A stretch of DNA of 64,000 nucleotides from Salinispora arenicola (lineage in GTDB: Bacteria > Actinomycetota > Actinomycetes > Mycobacteriales > Micromonosporaceae): NCBI RefSeq assembly GCF_006716065.1, contig NZ_VFOL01000001.1, forward strand, positions 744,001 to 808,000. Reading direction: 5' to 3'. Position numbers and translations under genes: made by a program. The notes under the pieces are model-generated. The model was not told the origin of the DNA. It saw nothing but the letters and a program-made list of their open reading frames with translations, and made no database searches. Of this stretch, positions 18,392 to 27,233 are shown piece by piece; position 1 is the stretch's first letter; every line of letters starts with the position of its first letter.

Positions 18392-18660
18392 GCCCCTCTT
18401 CTCCTCCTGCCGAAGGCATCGCATCGGATTCGGCCGGCCACTGGTCTCCGGGCCCGGTCACCCCGGGGTGGACGATGCCGTAGGACTAAGAATCTCGCCC
18501 ACGAAGTCGTTCGGGCACCATGCGGCTTCCTGGCACGTTCCTGTCCTGGCAACTTCGTGCCAACGCCCATGCCGGTATTGCGGGCGCACACATCCGTATC
18601 CAACAATCACTCAAGTGCGCCGGCAGTCGAGGCCCGGCATTTGAAACACGGGGGTGATTC
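18392..18660. promoter_or_regulatory. divergent promoter region of the secreted-protein island
   Basis: 269 bases between the divergent MauE-like gene and the regulator/exporter operon; promoters for both directions must lie here. GGGGGTGA precedes the GTG start of the regulator. No clear -35/-10 pair or operator could be picked out. Confidence 0.5.
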
Positions 18661-19659
18661 GTGCTCGATACGTTAGGCCTTGCCGCCGATGCGGAAGCCT
18701 TATATCGCACAATGGTGACGAGGCCAGCCTGGACAATCCCGGAGATCACTGCGCAACTCGATATGTCCGACATGCGCATTCGTGTCGCACTCGACCGCCT
18801 TGCCGAGATGAAACTGGTGCACGCCTCGTGGCAGGACCCTCACCGGCTCGTACCGGTCAGTCCCAGCGTCGGGCTGCGACTCCTGCTGGCTAGCGCCGAG
18901 TCGGACGTTGACCGCCACAGGGAGAAGCTCGAGCAGACCCGAGCGGCCGTCGCGGCACTGGTCGAGGCGCAGGACGCGGCCCGGACCCGCGAGGGCGTGG
19001 TCCGACTGGAGGGCCTCGACGCCCTTCATGGACGCATCACGGAACTGGCCGCCTTGGCCCGTACGGAGATGTCCGTCCTCAAGCCTGGTGGCGGGAACCA
19101 TCCTGGGGGTGTGGACGCGACCCGCCACCTCGACGAGAAGATCCTCCGTCGCGGGCTGCTACTGCGCAGCGTGTTTCAGGAGAGCGTGCGGGGTCACTCG
19201 GCGAGTTTCGGGTACGTCCGTTCGCTTGCCCGACTCGGAGCGCAAACGCGGACGGTGCCAGCGGTCCCACAGATGATGTTCACCTTCGACGACCAGGTGG
19301 CCCTGGTGCCACTCGACCCGTCCGACCCGTCCGAGGGAGCGCTGGAGATGCGCAGTCCCGGCGCGGTCGCCACTGCGCGCGCGCTGTTCGAGCAGGTGTG
19401 GGTGAGCGCCACTCCGATAGAACAGACCAGTCGGCGGTGCGGCGGTAGGCCAATACCACTGGAGCGGGTACTGCTGGAATTGCTAGCTGAGGGACACACT
19501 GACCAGACGGCTGCCCGCCGTCTGGACTGCTCGTTACGGACGGTTCGCCGAATGATGGCACAAATAATGGCTGAACTGAACGCGCGAAGCCGTTTTCAGG
19601 CCGGCTTGAGGGTGGCTGAGAACGGTTGGCTGACCCCGGTCGACGAGGTTTTCGAATGA
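18661..19659 (+). CDS. TrmB/LuxR-type two-HTH transcriptional regulator
   Basis: 332 residues. The N-terminus is a TrmB-like winged helix (ALYRTMVTRPAWTIPEITAQ, RVALDRLAEMKLVHASW), followed by a coiled segment and a PLD-like middle. The C-terminus is a LuxR-type HTH (LELLAEGHTDQTAARRLDCS, LRTVRRMMAQIMAELNARSR). This architecture is common for pathway-specific regulators beside actinomycete peptide or exporter genes. The GTG start is adopted. Its stop overlaps the next start (ATGA), so it belongs to the exporter operon. Confidence 0.88.
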   Translation: MLDTLGLAADAEALYRTMVTRPAWTIPEITAQLDMSDMRIRVALDRLAEMKLVHASWQDPHRLVPVSPSVGLRLLLASAESDVDRHREKLEQTRAAVAALVEAQDAARTREGVVRLEGLDALHGRITELAALARTEMSVLKPGGGNHPGGVDATRHLDEKILRRGLLLRSVFQESVRGHSASFGYVRSLARLGAQTRTVPAVPQMMFTFDDQVALVPLDPSDPSEGALEMRSPGAVATARALFEQVWVSATPIEQTSRRCGGRPIPLERVLLELLAEGHTDQTAARRLDCSLRTVRRMMAQIMAELNARSRFQAGLRVAENGWLTPVDEVFE

Positions 19660-21269
19660 GTAGATCGCTTGGCCGCTTCATTCGATCGACGTTCCATTAC
19701 GCGACCATCAGACGGCACGGTAACGACGGTGAGCCGGTCGGTCCCCCGGGACTGTTAAGGCCGACCGGTGGGCGCCGGCGGTGGGTTGTATGGCTCTCGG
19801 CACTGGCCTTGGTCGCGGCGGTAGGCCCGGGGTGGATCGGCCGGGACATCCGGTCGCCGGACGAGTTGGCACGCCGGGCTCAGGCCCCGCCGCCTTCCCG
19901 GATCACCGCTGAGGTGGAGCGTCGCCAGCTCAGCACCTCGGTGGTGATCCGGGGTGATGTGCGGTTCGACCAAGCGACGGAGGTGACCGTTGACGGTGAT
20001 ATCGGCGACAGGTCTGCGGGCGCCCTTGTCGTGACCGGCCGCATTCCCCGTCCGGGAACCCGACTGGCCGAGGGCGCTGTCGTCGTCGAGGTGTCTGGTC
20101 GACCGATCTTTGTTCTCCAAGGCGCGTTGCCGATGTACCGGCCGCTGCGGCCGGGCGCCACGGGCACGGACGTTCGTCAGCTCGAGCTGGCACTCGGGCG
20201 GCTCGGCCTGTTCCCGCACCGGCCGGACGATATCTACGACGGGAGGACCGCTGACGCCGTGGCGGAATTGTTCCGTAACGCTGGCTACGAGCCTGTGGAA
20301 CGGTCGTCCGAGGAGCGTCAGTTGATGGGGGCCGCAGAGACGCACCTGCTGGCCGCGCGGTCAGGCATGCGCGAGGCGGAGGCTCGGCTCGCCGAGGCGC
20401 GGCGACCGCCCTCACGCTCGCAGATACTGGCGGCGGAGGGGGGCGTCGACGAGGCCAGGCGAAGCATCGAGGTGGCCATCGCCAGGCGGGCCGAAGCGGT
20501 GGCTGCGGGAGCGCCGGCCTCGGAGCTCGCTGCCCTCGACGGCGAGATCGCGGCCGCCCGGAACCGGCTGGCGGTCGCCGAGAGCGAGTTGGTCGAGCTG
20601 ATCTCACCAGCTGACACCCGGGCGCAGACGCGCGCGGTGCAGGACGCACGAGCGGAGGTCGATGCCGCCTCGTCCGCACTCACGGCACTGAGCCGGACAC
20701 TGGGCGCGCGGGTGCCGCGGGGAGAGGTGATCTTCGCGCCGTCGCTGCCCCGAGTCGTTGACAAGGTGCACGTGGGCCTCGGCGACCAACCCCAGGGGCC
20801 GGTCGTGAGCCTCGCCGCCACAAGGGTCATGATCGATGCCGCTGTGTCCAAGGAGGAGCGGTCGCTGCTGAAGGTGGGATCGCCCGCACGGCTCGACGAC
20901 CAGGCGTCCGCCGTCGCATTCGCGGGAAAGGTGTTCGCGATCGCCGAGACCCCGGGCACCGAGGGAGCGCCACCCGGTGCGTACCGGGTTCGGATCGCGC
21001 CGGAAGATGCCGACCTGGGTGATCTATCTGGCTTGAACGTGCGGGTGACGCTTCCGGTCCGAAGCACGGCCGACGACGTACTCGTGGTCCCCGTCGCCGC
21101 ACTGGCCACGAATGCCGCCGGTGCGGTGAGCGTGCAGGTCGAGGCGGGTGACGCGCTCGAGGAGGTCTTGGTCGGCGTGGGCCTGGCCGCAGACGGCTTC
21201 GTGGAGGTCGAGCCGCTGCGGGGTGGTCTCAGCCAGGGTGACTTCGTAGTGGTCGGACATCGACGGTGA
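19656..21269 (+). CDS. peptidoglycan-binding HlyD-like efflux adaptor
   Basis: 537 residues from the ATG that overlaps the regulator stop. Order: short cytoplasmic part, one span (WVVWLSALALVAAVGPGWIG), a first barrel-sandwich half, a PG_binding_1 domain (PLRPGATGTDVRQLELALGR, GLFPHRPDDIYDGRTADAV), a long alpha-helical hairpin rich in Ala and Arg (about residues 220-350), then the second barrel half (RGEVIFAPSLPRVVDKVHVG). Such adaptors link a MacB-type ABC pump to the cell wall. GTGA overlap with the ATPase gene follows. Confidence 0.9.
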   Translation: MSRSLGRFIRSTFHYATIRRHGNDGEPVGPPGLLRPTGGRRRWVVWLSALALVAAVGPGWIGRDIRSPDELARRAQAPPPSRITAEVERRQLSTSVVIRGDVRFDQATEVTVDGDIGDRSAGALVVTGRIPRPGTRLAEGAVVVEVSGRPIFVLQGALPMYRPLRPGATGTDVRQLELALGRLGLFPHRPDDIYDGRTADAVAELFRNAGYEPVERSSEERQLMGAAETHLLAARSGMREAEARLAEARRPPSRSQILAAEGGVDEARRSIEVAIARRAEAVAAGAPASELAALDGEIAAARNRLAVAESELVELISPADTRAQTRAVQDARAEVDAASSALTALSRTLGARVPRGEVIFAPSLPRVVDKVHVGLGDQPQGPVVSLAATRVMIDAAVSKEERSLLKVGSPARLDDQASAVAFAGKVFAIAETPGTEGAPPGAYRVRIAPEDADLGDLSGLNVRVTLPVRSTADDVLVVPVAALATNAAGAVSVQVEAGDALEEVLVGVGLAADGFVEVEPLRGGLSQGDFVVVGHRR

Positions 21270-21961
21270 GGCACCTCGTTGAATTGCGGGGCGTGTCGAG
21301 GACATTCCCGGGTCCACCGGCGGTCCAGGCGTTGAGACCCGTGGACCTGGTGGTGTCGGCCGGCGAATCCGTGGCGATCACCGGCCCATCGGGCTCCGGC
21401 AAGAGCACGCTGCTGCACCTTCTGGGCCTCCTCGACCGCTCGTCGTCCGGCAGCTACCTGCTTGACGGCTCGGACACAGGGGCGCTCTCTGACGCTGAGC
21501 GTACCCGCCTCCGTGGTCGGCGAATCGGGTTCGTCTTTCAGGGGTTCTACCTCGTATCGCACCGGTCGGCCCTGGAGAACGTCATGCTGGCTCTCGTGTA
21601 TTGCGATACGCCGCGCCGCCGTCGCCGAGCCATGGCCCTCCAGGCACTCGAGCGCGTCCGTCTCGCACACCGGGCACACGCGATGCCGAACACCCTGTCG
21701 GGTGGGGAACGGCAGCGGGTCGCCATCGCGCGGGCACTCGTGACCAGGCCGGCGGTCCTGCTCGCGGACGAACCGACCGGGAACCTCGACTCGATCACGG
21801 CCGAGGAGGTACTGACCCACTTCGAGGAGTTGCACCAGGACGGACAGGCGACCATCGTCGTCACCCACGATCGGGAGGTGGCACGTCGCGCGAGCCGACA
21901 GCTCCACATCCGGGACGGGCTGCTGGCCGACCTCGGGACCGGCGGCTCCGATGCTGCGTGA
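21266..21961 (+). CDS. ABC transporter ATP-binding protein, MacB/LolD type
   Basis: 231 residues with Walker A GPSGSGKST, Q loop FVFQGFYLV, signature LSGGERQRVAIARAL, Walker B VLLADEPTGNLDS and the H loop VVTHDREVA. The closest functional group is the MacB/LolD ATPases that energise extracytoplasmic pumps. The GTG start overlaps the adaptor stop and its 3' end overlaps the permease by 11 bases, so the three make one pump. Confidence 0.96.
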   Translation: MRHLVELRGVSRTFPGPPAVQALRPVDLVVSAGESVAITGPSGSGKSTLLHLLGLLDRSSSGSYLLDGSDTGALSDAERTRLRGRRIGFVFQGFYLVSHRSALENVMLALVYCDTPRRRRRAMALQALERVRLAHRAHAMPNTLSGGERQRVAIARALVTRPAVLLADEPTGNLDSITAEEVLTHFEELHQDGQATIVVTHDREVARRASRQLHIRDGLLADLGTGGSDAA

Positions 21962-23147
21962 TCTCGCAGGTGAGGCCCTGAACGCAGTCCTTGCCAGGCC
22001 GCGGCGCATGCTGCTGACCGCGCTGGGCACGGTGTTCGGGATGGGAGCGCTGGTAGCTATGACGGGTCTCACGACGACGGCGGGAGAGCACATCATCGGC
22101 CGCTTCGACGAACTCGCCGCCACCGAGGTTCGCGTGGTGCCGGTCGAGTCGGACGGACCGCAGACAGCGGTCAGTCTGTTGCCGTGGGACGCCGAGGACA
22201 GGTTGCAGCGTCTCAACGGCGTCGTCGGCGCGGGCACGCTGAGCATTCTGGAACTGCCCGACGTCCGGGTGCGTACGACAGCGGTCGTCGATCCGCTGTC
22301 TTCGAACGACCGGGCCGCGCCCATCGTCGCGGCCTCGCCTGGGCTGCTGCCCGCTGTGCATGGCGTAGTAGGTAGCGGCCGGTGGTTCGACAACGGGTAT
22401 TCCGGTCGCGGTGACCGGGTGGTCGTTCTCGGCCGCAATCTCGCCGAAAGCCTCAACGTCGGGGACGTCAGCCGTCGCGTCGCCGTTTTCGTCGGTGATC
22501 ACGCCTACACGGTGATCGGGATCCTCAGCGACGTGCGGCGGGAGCCTTCGCTGCTGAACTCGGTGCTGCTGCCAGACGGAACGGCGCGACTCGACTTCGG
22601 CCTGACGGCTCCGACCTCAGTACGGATCGACACCCAGATCGGTGCCGCACGGTTGATCGCAGGACAGGCTCGACTGGCCCTCGCACCGCAAGAACCAGAG
22701 CGGCTGCGCGTACTCCAAGAGAGCGAGCCCGCGGTAACCCGCGCGAAGGTTAGCGAGGACGTTCGTGTCCTCCTCGTGCTGGTGGGCGCGGTATCGCTGG
22801 TCATCGGTGCTCTGGGCATCGCCAACACCACGCTGGTCGCGGTACTCGAAAGGACCGCCGAAATCGGGCTGCGTCGCAGCCTTGGTGCCACCCGTGCGAC
22901 GGTCGCCGGTCAATTCCTCCTCGAGTCCGTCGGCATCGGGCTCTTCGGGGGCCTGCTGGGCGCCGCGCTCGGCGTGCTCACCACCGTCGGCGTGTCGTAT
23001 GCCCAAACCTGGACCCCGGTACTGGACCCCTTGGTGGCGCCCGTCGCGGTCGCTGTCGGCGGCCTCACCGGTCTGGCCGCCGGAGCGTTCCCCGCGTGGC
23101 GGGCCGCGACGGTGGAACCGATTGCAGCTCTACGCAACGACGGTTGA
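21951..23147 (+). CDS. ABC transporter permease, MacB/FtsX type
   Basis: 398 residues. An N-terminal span (RRMLLTALGTVFGMGALVAM) is followed by a large outside MacB_PCD domain, then an FtsX domain with three spans (VLLVLVGAVSLVIGALGIAN, IGLFGGLLGAALGVLTTVGV, VAPVAVAVGGLTGLAAGAFP). It forms a mechanotransmission-type pump with the ATPase and peptidoglycan-binding adaptor. The likely cargo is one of the island's exported Cys-containing proteins or a small molecule; the sequence does not decide. Confidence 0.94.
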   Translation: MLRDLAGEALNAVLARPRRMLLTALGTVFGMGALVAMTGLTTTAGEHIIGRFDELAATEVRVVPVESDGPQTAVSLLPWDAEDRLQRLNGVVGAGTLSILELPDVRVRTTAVVDPLSSNDRAAPIVAASPGLLPAVHGVVGSGRWFDNGYSGRGDRVVVLGRNLAESLNVGDVSRRVAVFVGDHAYTVIGILSDVRREPSLLNSVLLPDGTARLDFGLTAPTSVRIDTQIGAARLIAGQARLALAPQEPERLRVLQESEPAVTRAKVSEDVRVLLVLVGAVSLVIGALGIANTTLVAVLERTAEIGLRRSLGATRATVAGQFLLESVGIGLFGGLLGAALGVLTTVGVSYAQTWTPVLDPLVAPVAVAVGGLTGLAAGAFPAWRAATVEPIAALRNDG

Positions 23148-23469
23148 GAAAGCAGGCTCCACTGCATAGCCAGCAAGGTGCCGAACTCAACTTCGGCGGC
23201 TAACTTGAAATTCAAGATCGATTCAGGTGGCCCGGTGATGACCGTTGATGGTTCCCCGCCGACGTCGGCGTCGGGCGGCACCTCCTTCGCCCGGCGGGCC
23301 AGGGCTCCGTCGGCATCGGCATGGAGCCTCGGGCAGGGGCTGAACCCGCTCGCCAAGCTGGGGACCGCCGGCGTGGACGAATCACCTGAGTGCCGCGGCG
23401 ATATCGGCTGCGGCCTGGAACGCAGGGTCCGCCCGTTCTGCTTCGTCGGTGTTCACACCGATATGTTCG

Positions 23470-23625
23470 ACAGATTGCGCGTGAGGACAGCGCACTGGCC
23501 GCGGTCGACTCGACGGCCGCAGTCCGGCAGATCCTCGCGAGCCTACCGCCGAAGCAGCGGGCAGTGGTCGCACTGCGATACCTGGCCGACCTGCCGGACG
23601 ACGAAATCGGCCGGGTGCCGCGAAA
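23470..23625 (+). pseudogene. ECF sigma factor fragment (region 4)
   Basis: REDSALAAVDSTAAVRQILA followed by SLPPKQRAVVALRYLADLPD and DEIG is the start of region 4 of a SigE-family sigma factor. Similarity ends abruptly near 23625, where it meets a DUF4291 fragment in the opposite direction. Upstream parts are absent. Confidence 0.6.
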
Positions 23626-23770
23626 CGGCCGGCTACCACTGCCGGCAGCGTAATCTGCGGGCGTGCGCCTGGTACACGGTGACGGTGTCGGCCGAGTAGC
23701 GGATGCGGATCTGACGGGCGGGGACGGACACGATGTGATCCTCGCCGATCGGGACTCGACCGCTCCACCG
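23612..23770 (-). pseudogene. DUF4291 protein N-terminal fragment
   Basis: Reads VPARQIRIRYSADTVTVYQA then, after a frame change, TLPAVVAGRFAAPGRF, matching the conserved start of DUF4291 proteins (RQIRA.YD..TVTVYQAY and AG.F.PPF). The rest is missing. Its break abuts the sigma fragment. Confidence 0.5.
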
Positions 23771-24517
23771 AGATTCCACGCCCACGCCTGCGCTGGCTAA
23801 CTACCGGATCGAAGCGGCGGTAGTCACCACAGTGGATATGCAGCCTCTCCGGCTAATCGACTCAGTCCGAATACACCACCAACTTTCCCAGTATTGACAG
23901 AAATTCACTCGCCGGGTCGTTGATTTCCATTTAGTCCACTGCAACAAATGCAACGTACGAACCGTATCAGGACTACCCACGCCACTGGCCGACCAGTTCG
24001 CCACGCTTCATGAGCCAAGTAGGCAGGAAGCCATCATGCGAACGGCCATCCACACTGGTCACCGGCTTGCACAGACCGGACTGACAGTGGGACACGGGCG
24101 GGGCACCCGGGCTGTCGGGTCGATACCGAGCAGGGGTGCGAATTAGTAGATTTGGATCAGTTCGTTACCCGTCGCAGCGCTGCCCAGCGAACCATTACTT
24201 GGTTATCAGCGCTATCCGAAGTAGTGCGCGCCACTATCCCGACATATCTCCAACGAGGAACGACTGTGCAGGTCACGGACGTTTACTTCACGATTGCGCA
24301 CGATGACGGACTAGTTGCTGAACTGTTGCGACCGACCATCGGCTCCGCTAATCTCAACGCCAGACAGGACACGGAAGAACAAATTTGAGCAAAAGCCACT
24401 GCGTCACTTACTTATTGCCCGATATCAACGATTCGGTTGCACGCAATCGGGGGATAGTGCGCCAACACCATGAATGCAATTGTGCCTGATCACGCTCGCA
24501 AATGGAGAGTGGGAGTC
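23771..24517. other. low-GC intergenic region with one weak small ORF
   Basis: This 0.75 kb is poorer in GC than the rest of the window. A 78-codon frame from TTG at 24152 to 24388 (MDQFVTRRSAAQRTITWLS...) has no good ribosome-binding site or recognised similarity and non-biased third positions; I give it about 0.2 as a gene. The AraC-type gene's promoter must lie at the right end. Confidence 0.4.
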
Positions 24518-25363
24518 ATGGAGCAATCGGTTGAACTGGCGGTGAAGCGCGCCATTATGATGATGCAGGAAAATCTCGGTGAACAGCTCACTGTAGAAGA
24601 TATGGCCCGAGCGGCAATGTTCAGCAAGTTTCATTTTTCCCGAATCTTCCTACGGGCCACCGGTGTATCACCCGGTCGCTTCCTTTCGGCCCTACGCCTC
24701 CAGCGTGCCAAGCATTTACTCAGATCGACGAAGCTCAACGTGGCCGACATCAGTCTGCGGGTGGGCTACAACAGCCTCGGCACGTTCAGCTCCCGCTTTA
24801 CCCGGAGCGTGGGCATGTCCCCGACGGCGTACCGCCGGCTCGCCGGCTTCGCGACGCACATCCCGATCGACCGTTCCGGCCGACTCGGTCAGCCGTCGGC
24901 GGCACGGGTCAGCGGCGAGATTCGCCTCGGGCCTGCCGTCGAACCGGGTCTGATCTTCGTCGGCATGTTCCCCGACCGGATTCCCGAGGGGCGGCCGGTC
25001 TCATGCGCGGTGCTGACCGAGCCGGGCTGTTTCCACTTCGAGTCCGTGCCGACCGGTAGCTGGTACCTGCTGGCCCAGTCGGTGACCGAGAAGTCCCAAC
25101 AAATGATGTGGGACCACGACGCCCCCGACCAGCGAATATCGGTGGCTACCCACGGGCCGCTCACGGTACGGTCCGACACCGTGGTCGAGGCGGAGCTGAC
25201 TCTCCAGCCGGCGGGCACACTTGACCCGCCGGTCCTGCTGGCCCTGTTGGATGTGCGTCCGGAAGCATCGACCGAACGGGGTCATACCGAACCGCGACCC
25301 CTCCTGCAGACCATCGGCCGGCGCCAGTTTCCGTGGACCCGTGCTTGTCGCCCCGCCGCGTAA
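24518..25363 (+). CDS. AraC-family transcriptional regulator
   Basis: 281 residues with the two-HTH AraC domain at the N-terminus (LTVEDMARAAMFSKFHFSRI, LNVADISLRVGYNSLGTFSS, FTRSVGMSPTAYRRL). The C-terminal about 170 residues are beta-rich and unassigned (GLIFVGMFPDRIPEGRPVSC), likely effector binding. The ATG at 24518 is chosen over one 16 codons upstream because it has GGGAG close by and matches the domain start. It stands at the left edge of the enediyne cluster and may be one of its regulators. Confidence 0.88.
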   Translation: MEQSVELAVKRAIMMMQENLGEQLTVEDMARAAMFSKFHFSRIFLRATGVSPGRFLSALRLQRAKHLLRSTKLNVADISLRVGYNSLGTFSSRFTRSVGMSPTAYRRLAGFATHIPIDRSGRLGQPSAARVSGEIRLGPAVEPGLIFVGMFPDRIPEGRPVSCAVLTEPGCFHFESVPTGSWYLLAQSVTEKSQQMMWDHDAPDQRISVATHGPLTVRSDTVVEAELTLQPAGTLDPPVLLALLDVRPEASTERGHTEPRPLLQTIGRRQFPWTRACRPAA

Positions 25364-25546
25364 ACGCTGATCTGGCCAGGACCGACGGTATCCGGGTGGA
25401 CCGGGGTCCGGCTATCCGCCACAACGGAGGCACAACCTCTGCGGCAGGGCGCTGACCTCGGCGTCGGCAACGCCCAGGCGAGTGCGTCCGACCGACGACT
25501 GGGCCAGCGGCGTTGGCTCGGTCGTCGGTCGCCTCTCCGCGCGGAT

Positions 25547-25640
25547 CAGAGCCGGCCTTGCATAGATCACGGCCGGTCCGAGTAAGGCAGGGCCGGTCCC
25601 GCCTGAAGCAGGGCCGATACCGCGTGGATCAGGGCCGGAA
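25547..25640. repeat. five tandem copies of a 21-base degenerate unit
   Basis: CAGGGCCGGTC-like cores begin at 25547, 25568, 25588, 25609 and 25630 (periods 21, 20, 21, 21). The last copy overlaps the stop of the TIGR03084 gene. The two-helical-turn period could place repeated protein sites on one DNA face, or it may be simple slippage expansion. Confidence 0.75.
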
Positions 25641-26423
25641 CTGCCCCGGCCGCCGGCCCTCGCCCGCCGGGCCCCGGTACGCCTGTGCGAGACCCAGCCA
25701 TTCGGTGGCCAGCGGGCCGAGGGCACGGACGGCCAGGTCGTCCGGGTGCCGGCGCCGAGTCACCAGCAGGCAGAAGTCGACCGCCGGGCCGGAGATCCGC
25801 TCCGGACTGTCGGCCGGCCCGAACTCCCACACAGCGCCGGAGGGAGCGGTGATCTCGAAGCGAAAGGCGACGTCGGGTGTAGGCAGCTTGCGGGCCTGGT
25901 AACCGAAGTCCCACGTACGGACGGCGAAGGCGACAAGCTGTCCGATGCGGTCGGTGTGGGTACGGTCCACGCCCAGGGCATCGGCGATGTCCTGGCCATG
26001 GGCGAAGGTCTCCATCATGCCAGCGCAGGCCAGCACCCCTGCCGGGAGCGGCCGGACCAGCCAGGGGACCTGTTGGTGAGGTGGAAGGGCGCCCAACGCC
26101 TTCTCCGCACCAGCCCGCTCAGCCCGCCACCGGTCGAGCAGCACTTCCGGCGGGTCGCCGACGTATTCGTTGAGCGCGGCGGTCACGTTGGCGTTGAAGT
26201 CCGGGCTGAGTCGGGCGCCGAGAGCCGCGAAGCCCTCCGGATTCGACGCGGCGAGCCCGGCGAGGCGAAACGTCGCGGCCAGGTGGGCGATCTGGTGGGC
26301 GATTGACCAGCCTGGTGCGGGCGTCGGGATCCGCCACTGTTCCGGCGACAGGCCGGCGACCAACTGGTCGAGCGCCGCGCCGTCGGCGATCAGGTCCGAT
26401 ACGGGGTTACGCTGCTCGATCAC
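25629..26423 (-). CDS. TIGR03084-family metal-binding (DinB-like) protein
   Basis: 264 residues of the TIGR03084 group, related to mycothiol-dependent DinB/maleylpyruvate-isomerase-like proteins. The N-terminal half shows PAPGWSIAHQIAHLAATF with a metal-ligand His, and MMETFAHGQDIADALG carries further His ligands. It probably binds a divalent metal; the reaction is unknown. The gene follows an SCP2-domain gene by 27 bases, so they are co-transcribed. Presence beside an enediyne cluster raises a thiol or detoxification role, which is inference. Confidence 0.88.
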   Translation of the reverse strand: MIEQRNPVSDLIADGAALDQLVAGLSPEQWRIPTPAPGWSIAHQIAHLAATFRLAGLAASNPEGFAALGARLSPDFNANVTAALNEYVGDPPEVLLDRWRAERAGAEKALGALPPHQQVPWLVRPLPAGVLACAGMMETFAHGQDIADALGVDRTHTDRIGQLVAFAVRTWDFGYQARKLPTPDVAFRFEITAPSGAVWEFGPADSPERISGPAVDFCLLVTRRRHPDDLAVRALGPLATEWLGLAQAYRGPAGEGRRPGQFRP

Positions 26424-26450
26424 GGGGCAGTCCTCCGTCGGTTGATTGGG

Positions 26451-26900
26451 TCAGGGCTTCGGGATGTCGAACAGATTCGGGAATTTGGCGGTGAGCCGCA
26501 GGTCACCCTTGGTCGCCAGGCGGCCCTTCATCACCAACATGACCGCGTGGACGTTGCCCGTGACCAGCCGGACGAAGTCGGCCCCGCTGAGTGTGAGCGT
26601 CAGCGCGGGGGCGCGGTCACAGGCGCTTGACAGCTCGCACTCGCCCTTCGCGATGACCATCTGGTAGCGATCGGTCCCACCGTCTGGCCGGTCGCCGATC
26701 TGCCAGTGCACAACAGCATCGATCGACTTAGCTCGATCCCGACGTAGTGCGGACGGCATCCGCCGCAGCAACTCGTCCAGAACGTGTCGGCGCCGGGGCC
26801 CTCGCATCAGGGTCTCGAGCTCATCGGTGGACATCGCGCGCACGTGACGCGCGAACTCCCGCGGATCCATCGTGACCGGATCTGCCCAGGGGCTCGACAT
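26451..26900 (-). CDS. SCP2 sterol-binding-domain protein
   Basis: 149 residues from the ATG at 26900. An N-terminal helical part (DPREFARHVRAMSTDELETL) precedes an SCP2-like lipid-binding domain (ALTLTLSGADFVRLVTGNVH, VMKGRLATKGDLRLTAKFP). Such domains hold hydrophobic ligands in a tunnel. It may bind a lipophilic intermediate or product of the neighbouring polyketide pathway, or serve an unrelated purpose. It is divergent from the MerR regulator. Confidence 0.82.
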   Translation of the reverse strand: MSSPWADPVTMDPREFARHVRAMSTDELETLMRGPRRRHVLDELLRRMPSALRRDRAKSIDAVVHWQIGDRPDGGTDRYQMVIAKGECELSSACDRAPALTLTLSGADFVRLVTGNVHAVMLVMKGRLATKGDLRLTAKFPNLFDIPKP

Positions 26901-27233
26901 GGCGGCTTCCTTCCGTCCAGTGAAGTGCCTTGATTGTCGATCCGTGCCCTGCCGCCGGGCACCTTCGAGACTGCGCGGCCCGCCACCCCAGGTGCGCACC
27001 CTCCGAGGCCGACAGGATGGGTGGGGTCGTACGACCTTCGGGCATGTCGCGTTCGTAGCCCGCGCGGGCCGGGCTGCCCACCAGCCGATCGTCGACCACG
27101 TCCGTTTCGGACTAGCTACCCGACAAATCGATAATCAACTTAGCTTTCCTCCCGGATCGGAATAATTGGACAAAGACACGGCCACGAATGTGGAATACTC
27201 CTGGGGAAACGCGCCAAGCCCTGGGGGGGACGC
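26901..27233. promoter_or_regulatory. divergent intergenic region, MerR gene / SCP2 gene
   Basis: 333 bases separating divergent starts, with an AT-richer part near 27115-27190 (CGACAAATCGATAATCAACTTA). Promoters for both genes are expected; no convincing 19-base-spaced MerR promoter was picked out. Confidence 0.45.

Noticed and set aside
20318..22456. 712-codon open frame on the minus strand of the exporter operon
   Set aside because: It is a GC-skew shadow of the adaptor, ATPase and permease genes, all with clear motifs on the plus strand.
23178..23699. 173-codon plus-strand frame after the permease
   Set aside because: No ribosome-binding site or family similarity; it runs over two recognisable gene fragments in other frames.
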